Shown: positions 8,673-17,479 of the stretch, in pieces
Position numbering within the stretch: position 1 is the first letter of the stretch
Layout: every line of letters starts with the position of its first letter
NCBI RefSeq assembly: GCF_000600975.2
Contig: NZ_CM002676.1
Location: 39,368 to 103,367 of the forward strand
Source: Limimaricola hongkongensis DSM 17492
GTDB taxonomy: Bacteria; Pseudomonadota; Alphaproteobacteria; Rhodobacterales; Rhodobacteraceae
Length of the DNA stretch: 64,000 bases
Direction: 5' to 3'
Program-made: the position numbers and the translations under genes
Notes under the pieces: model-generated
Told to the model about the DNA's origin: nothing
The model's database searches: none
Seen by the model: the letters and a program-made list of their open reading frames with translations, nothing else

Positions 8673-9849
8673 TGGCGTCCAGAAGCGCGCGCGTCTCGCG
8701 CCCGTCCTCGAGAAACAGCGCGTCGCGCCGCGCCATGATGTCCTGCCGCTCGGCGCGGTAGCGCGCGGGGTCCATCTCTTCGAGAAAATCGGCGATCGCG
8801 TCGGCATAGGGCGGCGCGAAGGCGTGGCCGACACCGGCCTCGCCGAGCCAGCGGTCCATCTCCGTGCCCGCCATCACCAGAGGCACGGCGCCGTAATAGC
8901 CCCCCTGATACACCCGGCAGGCGCGCAGCAATTGCGAATTGCCATGCTCGTCGAGCATGTCGAGACACCATGAGAAATGCACCCGGCCATACATCGTCTC
9001 GAGATCGTCGGGGATGCTGTATTCGCCGTCATGCACCCAGTTGGGATGGCGATCGACGATCCGCATATAGGCGTCGAGCCCGGTTTCGGTCGGGTAGCCG
9101 CGGGTATAGATCTCCACCTTCGGCCCGAGCCGTTCGGCAATGCGTTCGAGCAGCGCCATGCTCTTGGGACAGCGCAGGGTGCCGAACCAGCCGATGACCC
9201 AGCGGTCGGTGATCTCCTCCCAGACCCGGCCCGCCGGCGTGGCAAGCCCGCGCCGCTCGCCCGGCTGGATCTTGTTCTCGAGCACGAAGCTCGGGCCGCC
9301 ATAGGCCAGCACCGGCTCGTAGAACCCGCGCAGGAAACCGGGCGAAAGCGGCACCAGAAGGTCGATGCGGCGCAGCACCCATCGCTCGATCGCGCGAAAC
9401 AGCGCGCCCACGACATCGTCGCGGAAATACACCGCCTGGATGTCCTCCACCTCGTAGACGATCTTCGCGCGGCTGCCCGACACCCATTTGGCAAAGAGCG
9501 CCAGGACGAGCAGGTCGATCTGCCGGGCATAGATCGCGTCGACCCGGCGAAACCGCGCGCGATGCCGCGACAGCCGGACGGCGGCCCGGGCAAGCCGCGA
9601 CAGGCGGCGCAGGTAATTGCGGTCGACCGTCTCGCCGAGATGGGTGTTGGGCCAGTCCGGCTGGTAGTCGACATTGTATTTCCGGCGGCGGAAGGTGAAG
9701 GCATCGACCGCCGCGCCACCACGCATGAAGGACCGGATGCGCAGGATCAGGGTGGGGTTGGTCGCATCGCCCCCCAGCACCGCGATCCGGAGCGGTGACG
9801 CGGGCGCCGCCGCCGTCGTCTCAAAGCTGCTGTCGATCCGCGACTTCAT
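8659..9849 (-). CDS. Glycosyltransferase (GT-B, group 4-like)
   Basis: 396 residues. LRIAVLGGD near the start, the RWVIGWFGTLR segment in the second half and the YQGGYYGAVPLV region match the two-Rossmann GT-B layout. It probably adds a sugar to a lipid-linked repeat unit at the inner membrane. ATG 9849 has AAGGA seven bases upstream; the open frame continues 20 codons further but without such a site. Its end overlaps the sqdB end tail-to-tail by 14 bp, and it lies 63 nt downstream of the flippase, likely in the same transcript. Donor and acceptor are unknown. Confidence 0.78.
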   Translation of the reverse strand: MKSRIDSSFETTAAAPASPLRIAVLGGDATNPTLILRIRSFMRGGAAVDAFTFRRRKYNVDYQPDWPNTHLGETVDRNYLRRLSRLARAAVRLSRHRARFRRVDAIYARQIDLLVLALFAKWVSGSRAKIVYEVEDIQAVYFRDDVVGALFRAIERWVLRRIDLLVPLSPGFLRGFYEPVLAYGGPSFVLENKIQPGERRGLATPAGRVWEEITDRWVIGWFGTLRCPKSMALLERIAERLGPKVEIYTRGYPTETGLDAYMRIVDRHPNWVHDGEYSIPDDLETMYGRVHFSWCLDMLDEHGNSQLLRACRVYQGGYYGAVPLVMAGTEMDRWLGEAGVGHAFAPPYADAIADFLEEMDPARYRAERQDIMARRDALFLEDGRETRALLDAIRAL

Positions 9850-9912
9850 GATCGTCCTTTCGCCTTCGGGCGGTGCCGTTCCGGCCAGCGGGCGCGCCCG
9901 GCCATCCATCTC

Positions 9913-11337
9913 TCAGGCCATTCCGGCTCTGAGCGCGGCATAGCTGTCGCGCAGCCGCCCCCGCGAGATCAGCAGGATCGCCGCCCACACCAGCAACAGC
10001 AGCACCGGCGCCAGCCCCAGCTGGCCCCATTCCCCGAGCCCGAGGCTGCGCGACAGGCCGCGTTGCAGCGCAAATCCCGCCATGGAGAGGAGCACCGGCC
10101 AGCACAGCAGCGCCATGATGTCGGCCAGCCCGACATCGAAGGCGCGGCGCATGAAGACGGCCATGCGCGGCAGAAAGACGATGAACCAGACCGAACGCGC
10201 CGCCACCAGCGCGACCGCCCCGAACGACGCGGCCAGCGGCAGCATCAAGAGCCACAGCACCGCCATCTCGGTGGTGACGCGCAATCGCAGGTCGGTGCGG
10301 CCCTGCGCCATGAAGGCGGTGCCGTTCGGGGAAAGCGCGATCTGCAGCGCAAAGCCCGGCGCCAGCAGGGTGAACAGCAGCCCGACATCGCTCCATTGCT
10401 CCGAAAGAAGCAGCACGAAGACCGGTTCGCTCGCCGCCGCGAGCAGGGCGATCGGCGGAATGACGATCACCGCCAGAAGACCGCTGGCCTGCAGGAACAG
10501 GTCGCGGACCGCGCCGGGCGTCGCGTGCTGCGCCGCCATGCGGACATAGACCACGCGCGACACCGGGTCGCTGATGACGGTCGAGGGCACCCGCAAGAAA
10601 CGCATCGCCATGGCAAAGGCCCCGAGCTGGGCCATGGTGCCGACGAAGCCGATCACCAGCCGCAGCGATTCCCGGATCACGAATTGCAGCATCGCCCAGC
10701 CCAGCGTGTCGGAGCCGAACTTCAGATGCGCGCCGAGCGCATGGCGCGAGAAGGTCACGCGCGGACGGAAGGTGGAGCCGAGCACGTACCAGACGGCCTG
10801 CACGGCAAAGAGCGTGACCTGCTGGGCGATCAGCGCCCATGCGCCGGCGCCGTTCATGGCCAGCCCGATCGCCACCCCGGCGCTGAGCACGCTCGACAGC
10901 ACGAGGGCAAGCGCCAGCGGCAGGAAGGCGTGGCGGGATTCGAGCTCGGCCACGAAGACCGCCGAGATGCTTTGCAGCACGGGCACCAGCGCCAGGACCG
11001 ACAGGAAACGGGCCAGCCGGGGGGCATCGTAGAGCAAGGCGACGAAGGGCGCGGCGGCGAGCACGCACAGCCCGAGCACGAGACCGAAGCCGCACAGCAT
11101 CCAGAAGGCGCTGGACCAGACCAGATCGTCGCGCCCGCCATCGCGCAGCAGCGACTTGCCGAGACCGGCATCGCTCAGCGCCATCGCCAGCCCGACGAAG
11201 ACCATCGACAGCGCGACGAGACCGAATTCGGCGGGCGGGACATAGCGCGCCACGACCGGCAGGGTCGCCAGTTGCAGCGCCACCGCAAAGACCCGGGCCC
11301 CTGACAGGGAAACGACGCTACCTGCGAAAGCCGGCAT
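9913..11337 (-). CDS. Polysaccharide flippase, Wzx/MurJ-like (MATE/MOP superfamily)
   Basis: 474 residues, almost entirely hydrophobic, with about 12-14 membrane segments and the SLSGARVFAVALQ start typical of oligosaccharide flippases. It would move undecaprenyl-linked repeat units across the inner membrane for the Wzy-like protein upstream. The glycosyltransferase follows 63 nt downstream. The ATG at 11337 follows about 550 bp without a gene, so the transcript of this pair probably starts there. Confidence 0.85.
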   Translation of the reverse strand: MPAFAGSVVSLSGARVFAVALQLATLPVVARYVPPAEFGLVALSMVFVGLAMALSDAGLGKSLLRDGGRDDLVWSSAFWMLCGFGLVLGLCVLAAAPFVALLYDAPRLARFLSVLALVPVLQSISAVFVAELESRHAFLPLALALVLSSVLSAGVAIGLAMNGAGAWALIAQQVTLFAVQAVWYVLGSTFRPRVTFSRHALGAHLKFGSDTLGWAMLQFVIRESLRLVIGFVGTMAQLGAFAMAMRFLRVPSTVISDPVSRVVYVRMAAQHATPGAVRDLFLQASGLLAVIVIPPIALLAAASEPVFVLLLSEQWSDVGLLFTLLAPGFALQIALSPNGTAFMAQGRTDLRLRVTTEMAVLWLLMLPLAASFGAVALVAARSVWFIVFLPRMAVFMRRAFDVGLADIMALLCWPVLLSMAGFALQRGLSRSLGLGEWGQLGLAPVLLLLVWAAILLISRGRLRDSYAALRAGMA

Positions 11338-11889
11338 CTGGCGAAACGCTTTGGAACAAGAAAACCGAGAACGACATTACGGGTTCATCTCCGGCCCGGC
11401 CATTCGACCGGTACTAGACTGACAACCTGGTCCGAAGCGGGCCATGGTTTCACCCTAGCCCTGCGACTCATGCGAATCCACAAGAAGCTTTGCCATCGCC
11501 GGAGCGACGCGGGCGGGCCGCGGTCCGGCGCCGAGCTGTCTTTGCCAGGCCGCGAAGGCGGCTCTCCCGCGCGCAGCTCAAGGCGTGCTTTCGGCAAATG
11601 CGGCCCGGAGGTCCGATCCGCATCGCGTTTCAACCGGCCACGGGTCATTGGTCGCGCCATCAAGATACATAACGCTTATTATGCAATACGAATGCCCATA
11701 ACGCGGCACGCGCCCCGCCGAACTGCATTTTCCTTGGGTTTCTTGACAAATAGCGGATCGCGGGCCTCGCCTCGTGTCAAAGCGGCTTCACCCGGCGCGA
11801 CATCCCGCCAGCAAACTTTGCCCTTCCCGCTCCGCTTTCCGGCAGCGGGGGTCTTGCCTGTCGGCGCGGCCCCTGCGAGCCTGCATGGC
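11338..11889. other. 552-bp gene-free divergent stretch
   Basis: Lies between the divergent flippase and GNAT genes. No credible gene is seen. An AT-richer patch at 11660-11705 contains a direct repeat CATAACGC (11668-11675 and 11697-11704) and could be promoter or operator DNA for either side. Confidence 0.4.
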
Positions 11890-12330
11890 ATGACAGACTG
11901 GACGATACGCCGGGCCGTGCCCGAGGACACAGCCGCGCTCACCGCCTGCTTTGCGCGCGGCTATGCGCAATATGCGGACCTGCCCGACCTGCCGCCGGTC
12001 ACCCGTGGCATCGGCGATGACATCGCCAACCACTATGTCTGGCTTGCCGAAAGCGGGGCCGGGATACTGGGCGGCGCGGTGCTCGTCATCGGGCCGGGCC
12101 GCGCCCGGCTGTCGAACATCGCCGTCGATCCCGATGCCGCCGGACGCGGGATCGGCCGGGCGCTGCTGGCGCTGGTCGAGGAAGAAGCCAGCGCCTGGGG
12201 CGCGCAGACCATCACCCTGACCACCCACGCGGCGATGGAGGGCACGCACCGCTTCTACGACCGCCTCGGCTGGCGCGAAACCGGGCGGTCGGGCAACCGG
12301 GTGTTCCTCGAAAAACCCCTGCCGCAATAG
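11890..12330 (+). CDS. GNAT-family N-acetyltransferase
   Basis: 146 residues. It carries the acetyl-CoA binding motif A as VDPDAAGRGIGRALL and the late HRFYDRLGW segment common to GNATs. The chosen ATG (11890) gives MTDWTIRRAVPED, a normal GNAT beginning; an ATG five bases earlier is out of frame. The substrate is not predictable. It stands alone, convergent with the sugar-oxidation operon. Confidence 0.85.
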   Translation: MTDWTIRRAVPEDTAALTACFARGYAQYADLPDLPPVTRGIGDDIANHYVWLAESGAGILGGAVLVIGPGRARLSNIAVDPDAAGRGIGRALLALVEEEASAWGAQTITLTTHAAMEGTHRFYDRLGWRETGRSGNRVFLEKPLPQ

Positions 12331-12349
12331 GCCCTGTCCCGCCGCCGCT

Positions 12350-13264
12350 TCAGAACGCGAAGGGCGCCACGGCGATCCGCCGCCCAAGCGTCATCGCATC
12401 GGCCACATGCACCATCGGCGCGAGATCGACCTCGCTGTCGCCGCGCGCCACCAGATCGGCCATGCGCGCGTAAAGCGCAGGGTACTCGCCCGGCCCTTCG
12501 TCCAAGGCCTGCGCCGCGCCGTCGATTTCAAGCCGGGCGCCGCCGTCGCGCAGGGCGATCCGGGCCTGCGGCGTGTCGATCTCGATGTCCCATCTCTGCG
12601 GCCCCTCCTGCCGCCAGTCGAATTCGGCCCGGAGATTGCCGGTGAAATCGAGCGTGGCGGCGATCGGCGTGTGCCGGTTTTCGGGAAATTCCAGCGTGGC
12701 GGCGGTCAGGTGCACCGGCTCGGGCAGGATTTCGGTCAGGATCGACAGCGCGTTGATGCCGGGGTCCATCACCCCCATGCCGCCCGGCTCGAACACCCAG
12801 TCCTGTCCGGGATGCCATTTGCGCACGTCTTCCTTCCAAATGATGCGCCCGCCGCGCACCGCGCGGCCCGCCAGCCACGCCTTGGCCGCCGCGACCCCCG
12901 CCGCCATGCGGCTGTGCCAGCTGGCATAGAGCGTGACGCCGCGTGTCGCCGCCAGAGCGGCGAGCGCGTGCACCTCGGCCAGAGTCTGGCCGGGGGGCTT
13001 TTCCAGCATCACGTGCCGCCCCGCCGACAGCGCCTTTTGCGCATAATCGAAGCGCGGCTGCGGCGGCAGGCAGAGCGAGATCGCGCCGATGTCGGGCCGC
13101 GCGGCGAGAAAGGCGTCGAAATCATCATGCGCCTCGACGCCCTCGACCTTGCCCGACCGGCTCACCGTGGCGACGAGATCCCAGTCGGGGCTCGCCTGCA
13201 GGGCCGGCACGTGGCTGTCGCGGGCGATCTTGCCGATGCCGACAAGCGCGATCTTGCGGGGCAT
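12350..13264 (-). CDS. D-galactose / L-arabinose 1-dehydrogenase (Gfo/Idh/MocA family)
   Basis: 304 residues, the same length as Pseudomonas fluorescens Gal. Shared segments include GIGKIARDSHVPAL, the EKPPG motif, WKEDVRKWHPGQDW and MDPGINALSI. It oxidises the sugar at C1 to the lactone with NAD(P). The ATG overlaps the last base of the upstream dehydratase stop codon (TGATG), so the two are translationally coupled. With that dehydratase it forms the first and third steps of a non-phosphorylative galactose/arabinose route; lactonase and aldolase are not in the window. Confidence 0.88.
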   Translation of the reverse strand: MPRKIALVGIGKIARDSHVPALQASPDWDLVATVSRSGKVEGVEAHDDFDAFLAARPDIGAISLCLPPQPRFDYAQKALSAGRHVMLEKPPGQTLAEVHALAALAATRGVTLYASWHSRMAAGVAAAKAWLAGRAVRGGRIIWKEDVRKWHPGQDWVFEPGGMGVMDPGINALSILTEILPEPVHLTAATLEFPENRHTPIAATLDFTGNLRAEFDWRQEGPQRWDIEIDTPQARIALRDGGARLEIDGAAQALDEGPGEYPALYARMADLVARGDSEVDLAPMVHVADAMTLGRRIAVAPFAF

Positions 13265-15006
13265 CAGTGGCTTTCCCGGCCGACCGCGCTGCCGCGGCAG
13301 CCGACGAGGAAATCGAAATCGGCCCCGGTTTCCGGCCCCATTACCCGGTCGTGGTAGAGGCTGGCATAGCCCGAGGCGGGGGCCTCGGTCCGCGGCGTCC
13401 AGGCGGCGATCCGCGTGGCCAGCTCCTCGTCGGTGATGTCGAGATGCAGCCGCCGGTTCGGCACGTCCAGCTCGATCATGTCGCCCGTGCGCACCACCGC
13501 CAGCGGCCCGCCGCGCGCCGCCTCGGGCGAGGTGTGCAGCACCACCGTGCCGTAGGCCGTGCCCGACATGCGCGCGTCGGAAATCCGCACCATGTCGGTG
13601 ATGCCGCGGCGCAGGATCTTCGGCGGCAGGCCCATGTTGCCGACCTCGGCCATGCCCGGATAGCCGCGCGGGCCGCAATTCTTGAGCACCATCACGCAGG
13701 TCTCGTCGATGTCGAGATCCTCGTCGTCGATCCGCGCCTTGTAGTCGTCGATATCCTCGAACACGACCGCCCGGCCCCGGTGCTGCATCAGCGCGGGCGT
13801 CGCGGCCGAGGGTTTGAGCACAGCGCCCAGCGGCGCGAGGTTGCCCTTGAGCACCGCGATGCCGCCCGATTTGGCGAGCGCCTTCTCCACCGGCAGGATC
13901 ACGTCCTCGTTCCAGTTGCGCACGTCTTTGACCTCGTCCCAGATCGCGCCGCCCGACACGGTCAGCGCGCCCTTGTGCAACAGCCCCGCCTCGCCGAGCC
14001 GCCGGATGACCACAGGCAGGCCGCCGGCAAAGAAGAACTCCTCCATCAGGTGCTGGCCCGAGGGCAGCAGGTTCACGATGGTCGGCACGTCGCGGCCGCA
14101 GCGATCCCAGTCCTCGAGCGTGAGATCGACCCCGGCCCGCCCGGCCATCGCCAGAAGATGGATCACCGCGTTGGTCGAACCGCCGATCGCCGCGTTGGTG
14201 CGGATCGCGTTCTCGAAGGCGGGCTTGGTCATGATGTCGGAGGGTTTCAGGTCGTCCTTGACCATGTCGACGATGCGCCGCCCCGTCAGATGCGCCATCA
14301 CGCGGCGGCGGCTGTCCACCGCCGGGATCGCGGCGTTGCCCGACAGCGCCATGCCGAGCGCCTCGGCCATGCTCGCCATGGTCGACGCCGTGCCCATCGT
14401 GTTGCACGAGCCCGGCGAGCGCGACATCGAGGCCTCGGCCTCGACGAATTCCTCGGCCGTCATCTCGCCCGCCTTCACCGCCTCGGAGAACCGCCACAGA
14501 TGCGTGCCCGAGCCGACCTTCTCGCCCCGGAAATGGCCGTTGAGCATCGGCCCGCCCGACACCAGGATCGCGGGCAGATCGACGCTCGCCGCCCCCATCA
14601 ACAGCGCCGGCGTGGTCTTGTCGCAGCCCGCCAGCAGCACGACGCCGTCCATGCATTTGCCGCGGATCGCCTCCTCGACATCCATGGCGCACAGGTTGCG
14701 GTACATCATCGCCGTCGGGCGCAGGGTCGATTCCGACGGCGAGAAGACCGGGAATTCCACCGGCAGGCCGCCCGCCTCGTAGATGCCGAACTTCACCCGC
14801 TCGGCGAGGTCGCGCAGATGCGCGTTGCACGGCGTCAGCTCCGACCAGGTGTTGCAGATGCCGATCACCGGGCGGCCATCGAACAGGTCGGCGGGCAGGC
14901 CCTGGTTCTTCATCCAGCTGCGGTGATAGATCGCGTCCTTCGACGTGCCGCCGAACCATTCCTGCGAACGCAGCTTGCGGGGCCAGGGGGCGGGGGTGAA
15001 GCTCAT
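13264..15006 (-). CDS. L-arabinonate-type dehydratase (IlvD/Edd family)
   Basis: 580 residues, close to the 580-595 usual for sugar-acid dehydratases. It has ICNTWSELTPCNAHLRDLAE, the family Fe-S Cys in LLAGCDKTTPA, SPGSCNTMGTAST and the C-terminal NCGPRGYPGMAEVGNMGLPP. It removes water from an aldonate to give a 2-keto-3-deoxy acid. Its partner is a galactose/arabinose 1-dehydrogenase, so L-arabinonate or D-galactonate/D-fuconate is the likely substrate. It begins the operon, with the LysR gene divergent 123 bp away. Confidence 0.88.
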   Translation of the reverse strand: MSFTPAPWPRKLRSQEWFGGTSKDAIYHRSWMKNQGLPADLFDGRPVIGICNTWSELTPCNAHLRDLAERVKFGIYEAGGLPVEFPVFSPSESTLRPTAMMYRNLCAMDVEEAIRGKCMDGVVLLAGCDKTTPALLMGAASVDLPAILVSGGPMLNGHFRGEKVGSGTHLWRFSEAVKAGEMTAEEFVEAEASMSRSPGSCNTMGTASTMASMAEALGMALSGNAAIPAVDSRRRVMAHLTGRRIVDMVKDDLKPSDIMTKPAFENAIRTNAAIGGSTNAVIHLLAMAGRAGVDLTLEDWDRCGRDVPTIVNLLPSGQHLMEEFFFAGGLPVVIRRLGEAGLLHKGALTVSGGAIWDEVKDVRNWNEDVILPVEKALAKSGGIAVLKGNLAPLGAVLKPSAATPALMQHRGRAVVFEDIDDYKARIDDEDLDIDETCVMVLKNCGPRGYPGMAEVGNMGLPPKILRRGITDMVRISDARMSGTAYGTVVLHTSPEAARGGPLAVVRTGDMIELDVPNRRLHLDITDEELATRIAAWTPRTEAPASGYASLYHDRVMGPETGADFDFLVGCRGSAVGRESH

Positions 15007-15129
15007 GATGGGGCCTTTCGGGGCAGAACAGATGCGCCGCAGCCCGGTCCCGGCGACAGCGCCCGACCGCGGCCCGGTCTTTGGCCCAGATTGCCAAACT
15101 GTCCGATATCATTCAAATACTGGATCGAC
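15007..15129. promoter_or_regulatory. Divergent control region of the sugar-oxidation operon and lysR
   Basis: LysR regulators usually bind the shared region between their own gene and a divergent target. The 123 bp here end in an AT-rich part (15090-15120). GATAT at 15105-15109 and ATATC just inside the lysR start form a loose inverted pair. No confident T-N11-A operator can be named. Confidence 0.4.
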
Positions 15130-16152
15130 ATGAATCCATATCAAAACCGGGATGATCCAGCCGACCGGCTGCTGCGGCGCGGGCTCAAGATCATGCATCT
15201 GCAGCTTTTGGCGCAGCTCGAACAGGGCAAGCCGCTCGGCGCCGCGGCCGCGGCGCTCGGCATCGCGCAGCCCGCCGCGTCGCGGCTGTTGTCCGAAGCC
15301 GAGCGGATCGCGGGCTGCGCGCTGCGGCGGCCCGACGGGCGCGGGATCCGGCTCACGCCCGAGGGCGGCGCGCTGGCGCGGCGTGCCGGGCGGATCCTGG
15401 GCGAGCTGAACGATGCCGGGCGGGAATTGTCCGAGATCGCCTCGGGCCTGTCGGGCGAGGTGCGCATCGGCGCCGTCACCGGCCCGGCGATGGACCGGGT
15501 GCTGCCGGTGCTGCAGGCGGCGCGGCGATCGATGCCCAAGCTGCGCATCCGGGTCGAGATCGCCAATTCCGAAGAGCTGAGCGAGGCCCTGCTCGACGGG
15601 CAGCTCGATCTCGCGCTGGCGCGGCTGCCCGCCGCGCGGCCAAGGGAGCCGTTCGATTTCGTGCCGCTGAGCCCCGAGCCCGTGGCGCTGGTGGTGCGGG
15701 CCGGGCACCGGCTTCTGGCGCAGTCGGGCCCGCCCCCGCGCGAGATCCTGGACCAGGACTGGGTGCTGCCCGCGCCCGGCACGCTGTTGCACGACACGGT
15801 GCAGGACCGGCTGGCCCGGCTCGGCCTGCCGGCGCCGCATGTGAGCGTCACCACCTCGTCCTTTCTGCTGACGCTGGCGCTGGTCCAGCGCAGCGACGCG
15901 GTGGCGCCGATGGCGCGGGCGGTGGCGATGCGGTTTTCGGGCGCGGCCTGCGCGGTCCTGCCCGAGGATCTGGGCATTTCGGTCGCGCCTTACGGGTTGC
16001 TCACCCGCGCGGGCGCGGTGCTGCCGATGGCGGCGCGGCGGCTGGCCGAACAGCTCGTGCGCACCGCGCCGGACAGCCCCGCGCCGCCGGGCCCGGACGG
16101 CATGCCGGGCCCGCATGACGGCCCTGTCCAAACTGCAGGGCAAGCCCCGTGA
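15130..16152 (+). CDS. LysR-family regulator, GbpR-like
   Basis: 340 residues. The N-terminal winged helix reads KIMHLQLLAQLEQGKPLGAA then GIAQPAASRLLSEAERI, as in the GbpR/CbbR subgroup that controls sugar uptake in Azospirillum and Agrobacterium. A LysR substrate-binding domain follows from about residue 95. ATG 15130 is chosen; the open frame continues far upstream as a shadow of the dehydratase. Divergence from the galactose/arabinose oxidation operon suggests it controls that operon with a sugar or sugar acid as effector. Confidence 0.85.
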   Translation: MNPYQNRDDPADRLLRRGLKIMHLQLLAQLEQGKPLGAAAAALGIAQPAASRLLSEAERIAGCALRRPDGRGIRLTPEGGALARRAGRILGELNDAGRELSEIASGLSGEVRIGAVTGPAMDRVLPVLQAARRSMPKLRIRVEIANSEELSEALLDGQLDLALARLPAARPREPFDFVPLSPEPVALVVRAGHRLLAQSGPPPREILDQDWVLPAPGTLLHDTVQDRLARLGLPAPHVSVTTSSFLLTLALVQRSDAVAPMARAVAMRFSGAACAVLPEDLGISVAPYGLLTRAGAVLPMAARRLAEQLVRTAPDSPAPPGPDGMPGPHDGPVQTAGQAP

Positions 16153-16216
16153 CAAGGACGCCGGGCGGGACTATGTGCGCCATTCCCAACCCCTTCTTTT
16201 GCAAAGGATCGCGCCC

Positions 16217-16516
16217 GTGTCCGCCCCCGTGTCCGCCATCGTCTCCTCCACCCCCGCCCCCACCGTTGCCAGCGCCGGCTTCGTCGCGCGCCTGCGCGCC
16301 GCGGCGGGCCGGTGGTTCGCCCATCGCCAGTCGATCTGCGACCTGGCGCTGCTGAGCGACGAGGATCTCGCGCATCTGGGCGTCTCCAGCCGCGAGATCC
16401 GCGAAATCCGCCGCGTTGCCCGATTCGAGGCACCGTTCACGCCGCGCCCCGCCGCCCCCGTGGCGCAGCGGGCCAACCCGCTTTCGCTGCTGACCAGCGC
16501 GGCGCTGCACCGCTGA
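16217..16516 (+). CDS. DUF1127 (YjiS-like) small protein
   Basis: 99 residues. The core SICDLALLSDEDLAHLGVSSREI is the DUF1127 helix pair, common in several copies in Rhodobacteraceae and often Arg-rich and RNA- or stress-linked. The start is a GTG at 16217 with AAAGGA eight bases upstream; an earlier in-frame start overlaps lysR and lacks such a site. The exact role is unknown. Confidence 0.75.
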   Translation: MSAPVSAIVSSTPAPTVASAGFVARLRAAAGRWFAHRQSICDLALLSDEDLAHLGVSSREIREIRRVARFEAPFTPRPAAPVAQRANPLSLLTSAALHR

Positions 16517-16564
16517 GACGGCCCGCGGCGTCCGGGCCCCGCGCGATGCGGGCCGGGCGGCGCT

Positions 16565-17176
16565 TCAGATCATGCCGCGCATCTGCGCGGCATGCACCGC
16601 TTCGGCGGTGGTGCGGGCCCCGAGCGCGGCCCGCGCCGATTTCAGCCGCGCCTTGAGCGCGCTGGCGCTGATGCCGATGATCCCCGCCGCGCGCGCATGC
16701 CGCTCCCCCGAGGCCATCAGCCGCAGCGCCTCGCGCTGCGCGGCGGTCAGTTCGATGGCGCCGGGCGCGCCCGCGTGCAATCTTGCGATGATCGCAAGCG
16801 CGAGATCGCGCTCCGCCGCGGTAAAGGGCCGGTCGGCGCGGGCCAGACCGCAAAACGACCGGGTCTCGGCGTCTCCGGTCGCCGCGGTGATGCCGTGGCA
16901 GAGCCCGTGCGCCTGCGCGTCGGCGATGACGCCGTTGGGATCGCGCGCCGCGAGGCTGTCCCAGCACGCCACCCCGTCATGGCTCAGCGCCCAGCCGATC
17001 GCCGGGTCGCGCAGGAAATAGGATTTGCGCGCATAGGTGTCGCGCCAGCTTTGCGCATAGCAGTTCTCGATATGCGCGGCGCGCCCCCGTCGCACCCGCA
17101 GCACCGCCGAGAATCCGGCAGGGGCAAGCCGCGCGAGTTCGGAGAAATCATGCGGAGCGTAGCTGTGCATAGGCAT
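16565..17176 (-). CDS. LuxR-type autoinducer-binding regulator (LuxR solo)
   Basis: 203 residues. The ligand pocket residues conserved in LuxR/TraR are present with the right spacing: W44, Y48, D57-P58 and W72 match W57, Y61, D70-P71 and W85 of LuxR. The C-terminal helix-turn-helix reads LTAAQREALRLMASG followed by IIGISASALKARLKSA. No luxI-type synthase gene is seen nearby, hence a solo. ATG 17176 is the first of two close starts (17170 also possible). A 16-bp palindrome lies 36 bp upstream, suggesting autoregulation. It is shorter than most LuxR proteins (about 235-250), mainly at the N-terminus and linker. Confidence 0.85.
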   Translation of the reverse strand: MPMHSYAPHDFSELARLAPAGFSAVLRVRRGRAAHIENCYAQSWRDTYARKSYFLRDPAIGWALSHDGVACWDSLAARDPNGVIADAQAHGLCHGITAATGDAETRSFCGLARADRPFTAAERDLALAIIARLHAGAPGAIELTAAQREALRLMASGERHARAAGIIGISASALKARLKSARAALGARTTAEAVHAAQMRGMI

Positions 17177-17479
17177 CGGCGGCAAAGACGTCCCTGGTGG
17201 CGAAGATTCGGTGTTGCGTACGCAACAGGCCCGAGATAGCGGGCAATTTAATGGCATTGAAGCGACGACAGCTTTGCACGTCAAGCGTGTATAAAGAATG
17301 CCGCATATTTTTTGACGCAAGATGAGCCGCCCGCACCGGCCCAAGGCCCGACCCGGCGGCGCGCTGGCCGGAGGCGTCGCCCTGTGCGCAGATGCGAAGC
17401 CCTCCCGCCATGGCCGGGGCTTGCCGCGCGACGGTGCCGCCACACCTCCCCGTGCAGGAACGCAGGACAGGAGACGTAC
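17177..17479. other. 303-bp divergent intergenic region luxR/SDR
   Basis: Contains the 16-bp palindrome and the possible luxR promoter near its luxR end. The stretch 17250-17320 is AT-richer (TATAAAG, ATATTTTTTGACG) and may hold a promoter for the SDR as well. No gene is seen. Confidence 0.4.
17212..17227. promoter_or_regulatory. 16-bp perfect palindrome, lux-box-like operator
   Basis: TGTTGCGTACGCAACA is a perfect palindrome 36 bp upstream of the luxR start. On the minus strand TTGACG (17284-17279) and TTCAAT (17261-17256), 17 bp apart, may be the -35 and -10 of luxR. The palindrome would then lie just downstream of the transcription start, fitting repression. The site is seen directly; binding is inferred. 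Confidence 0.55.

Noticed and set aside
12943..15129. Long upstream extension of the LysR frame through the dehydratase gene
   Set aside because: The LysR domain begins at 15130; upstream residues are an Arg/His-rich shadow of the dehydratase on the other strand.
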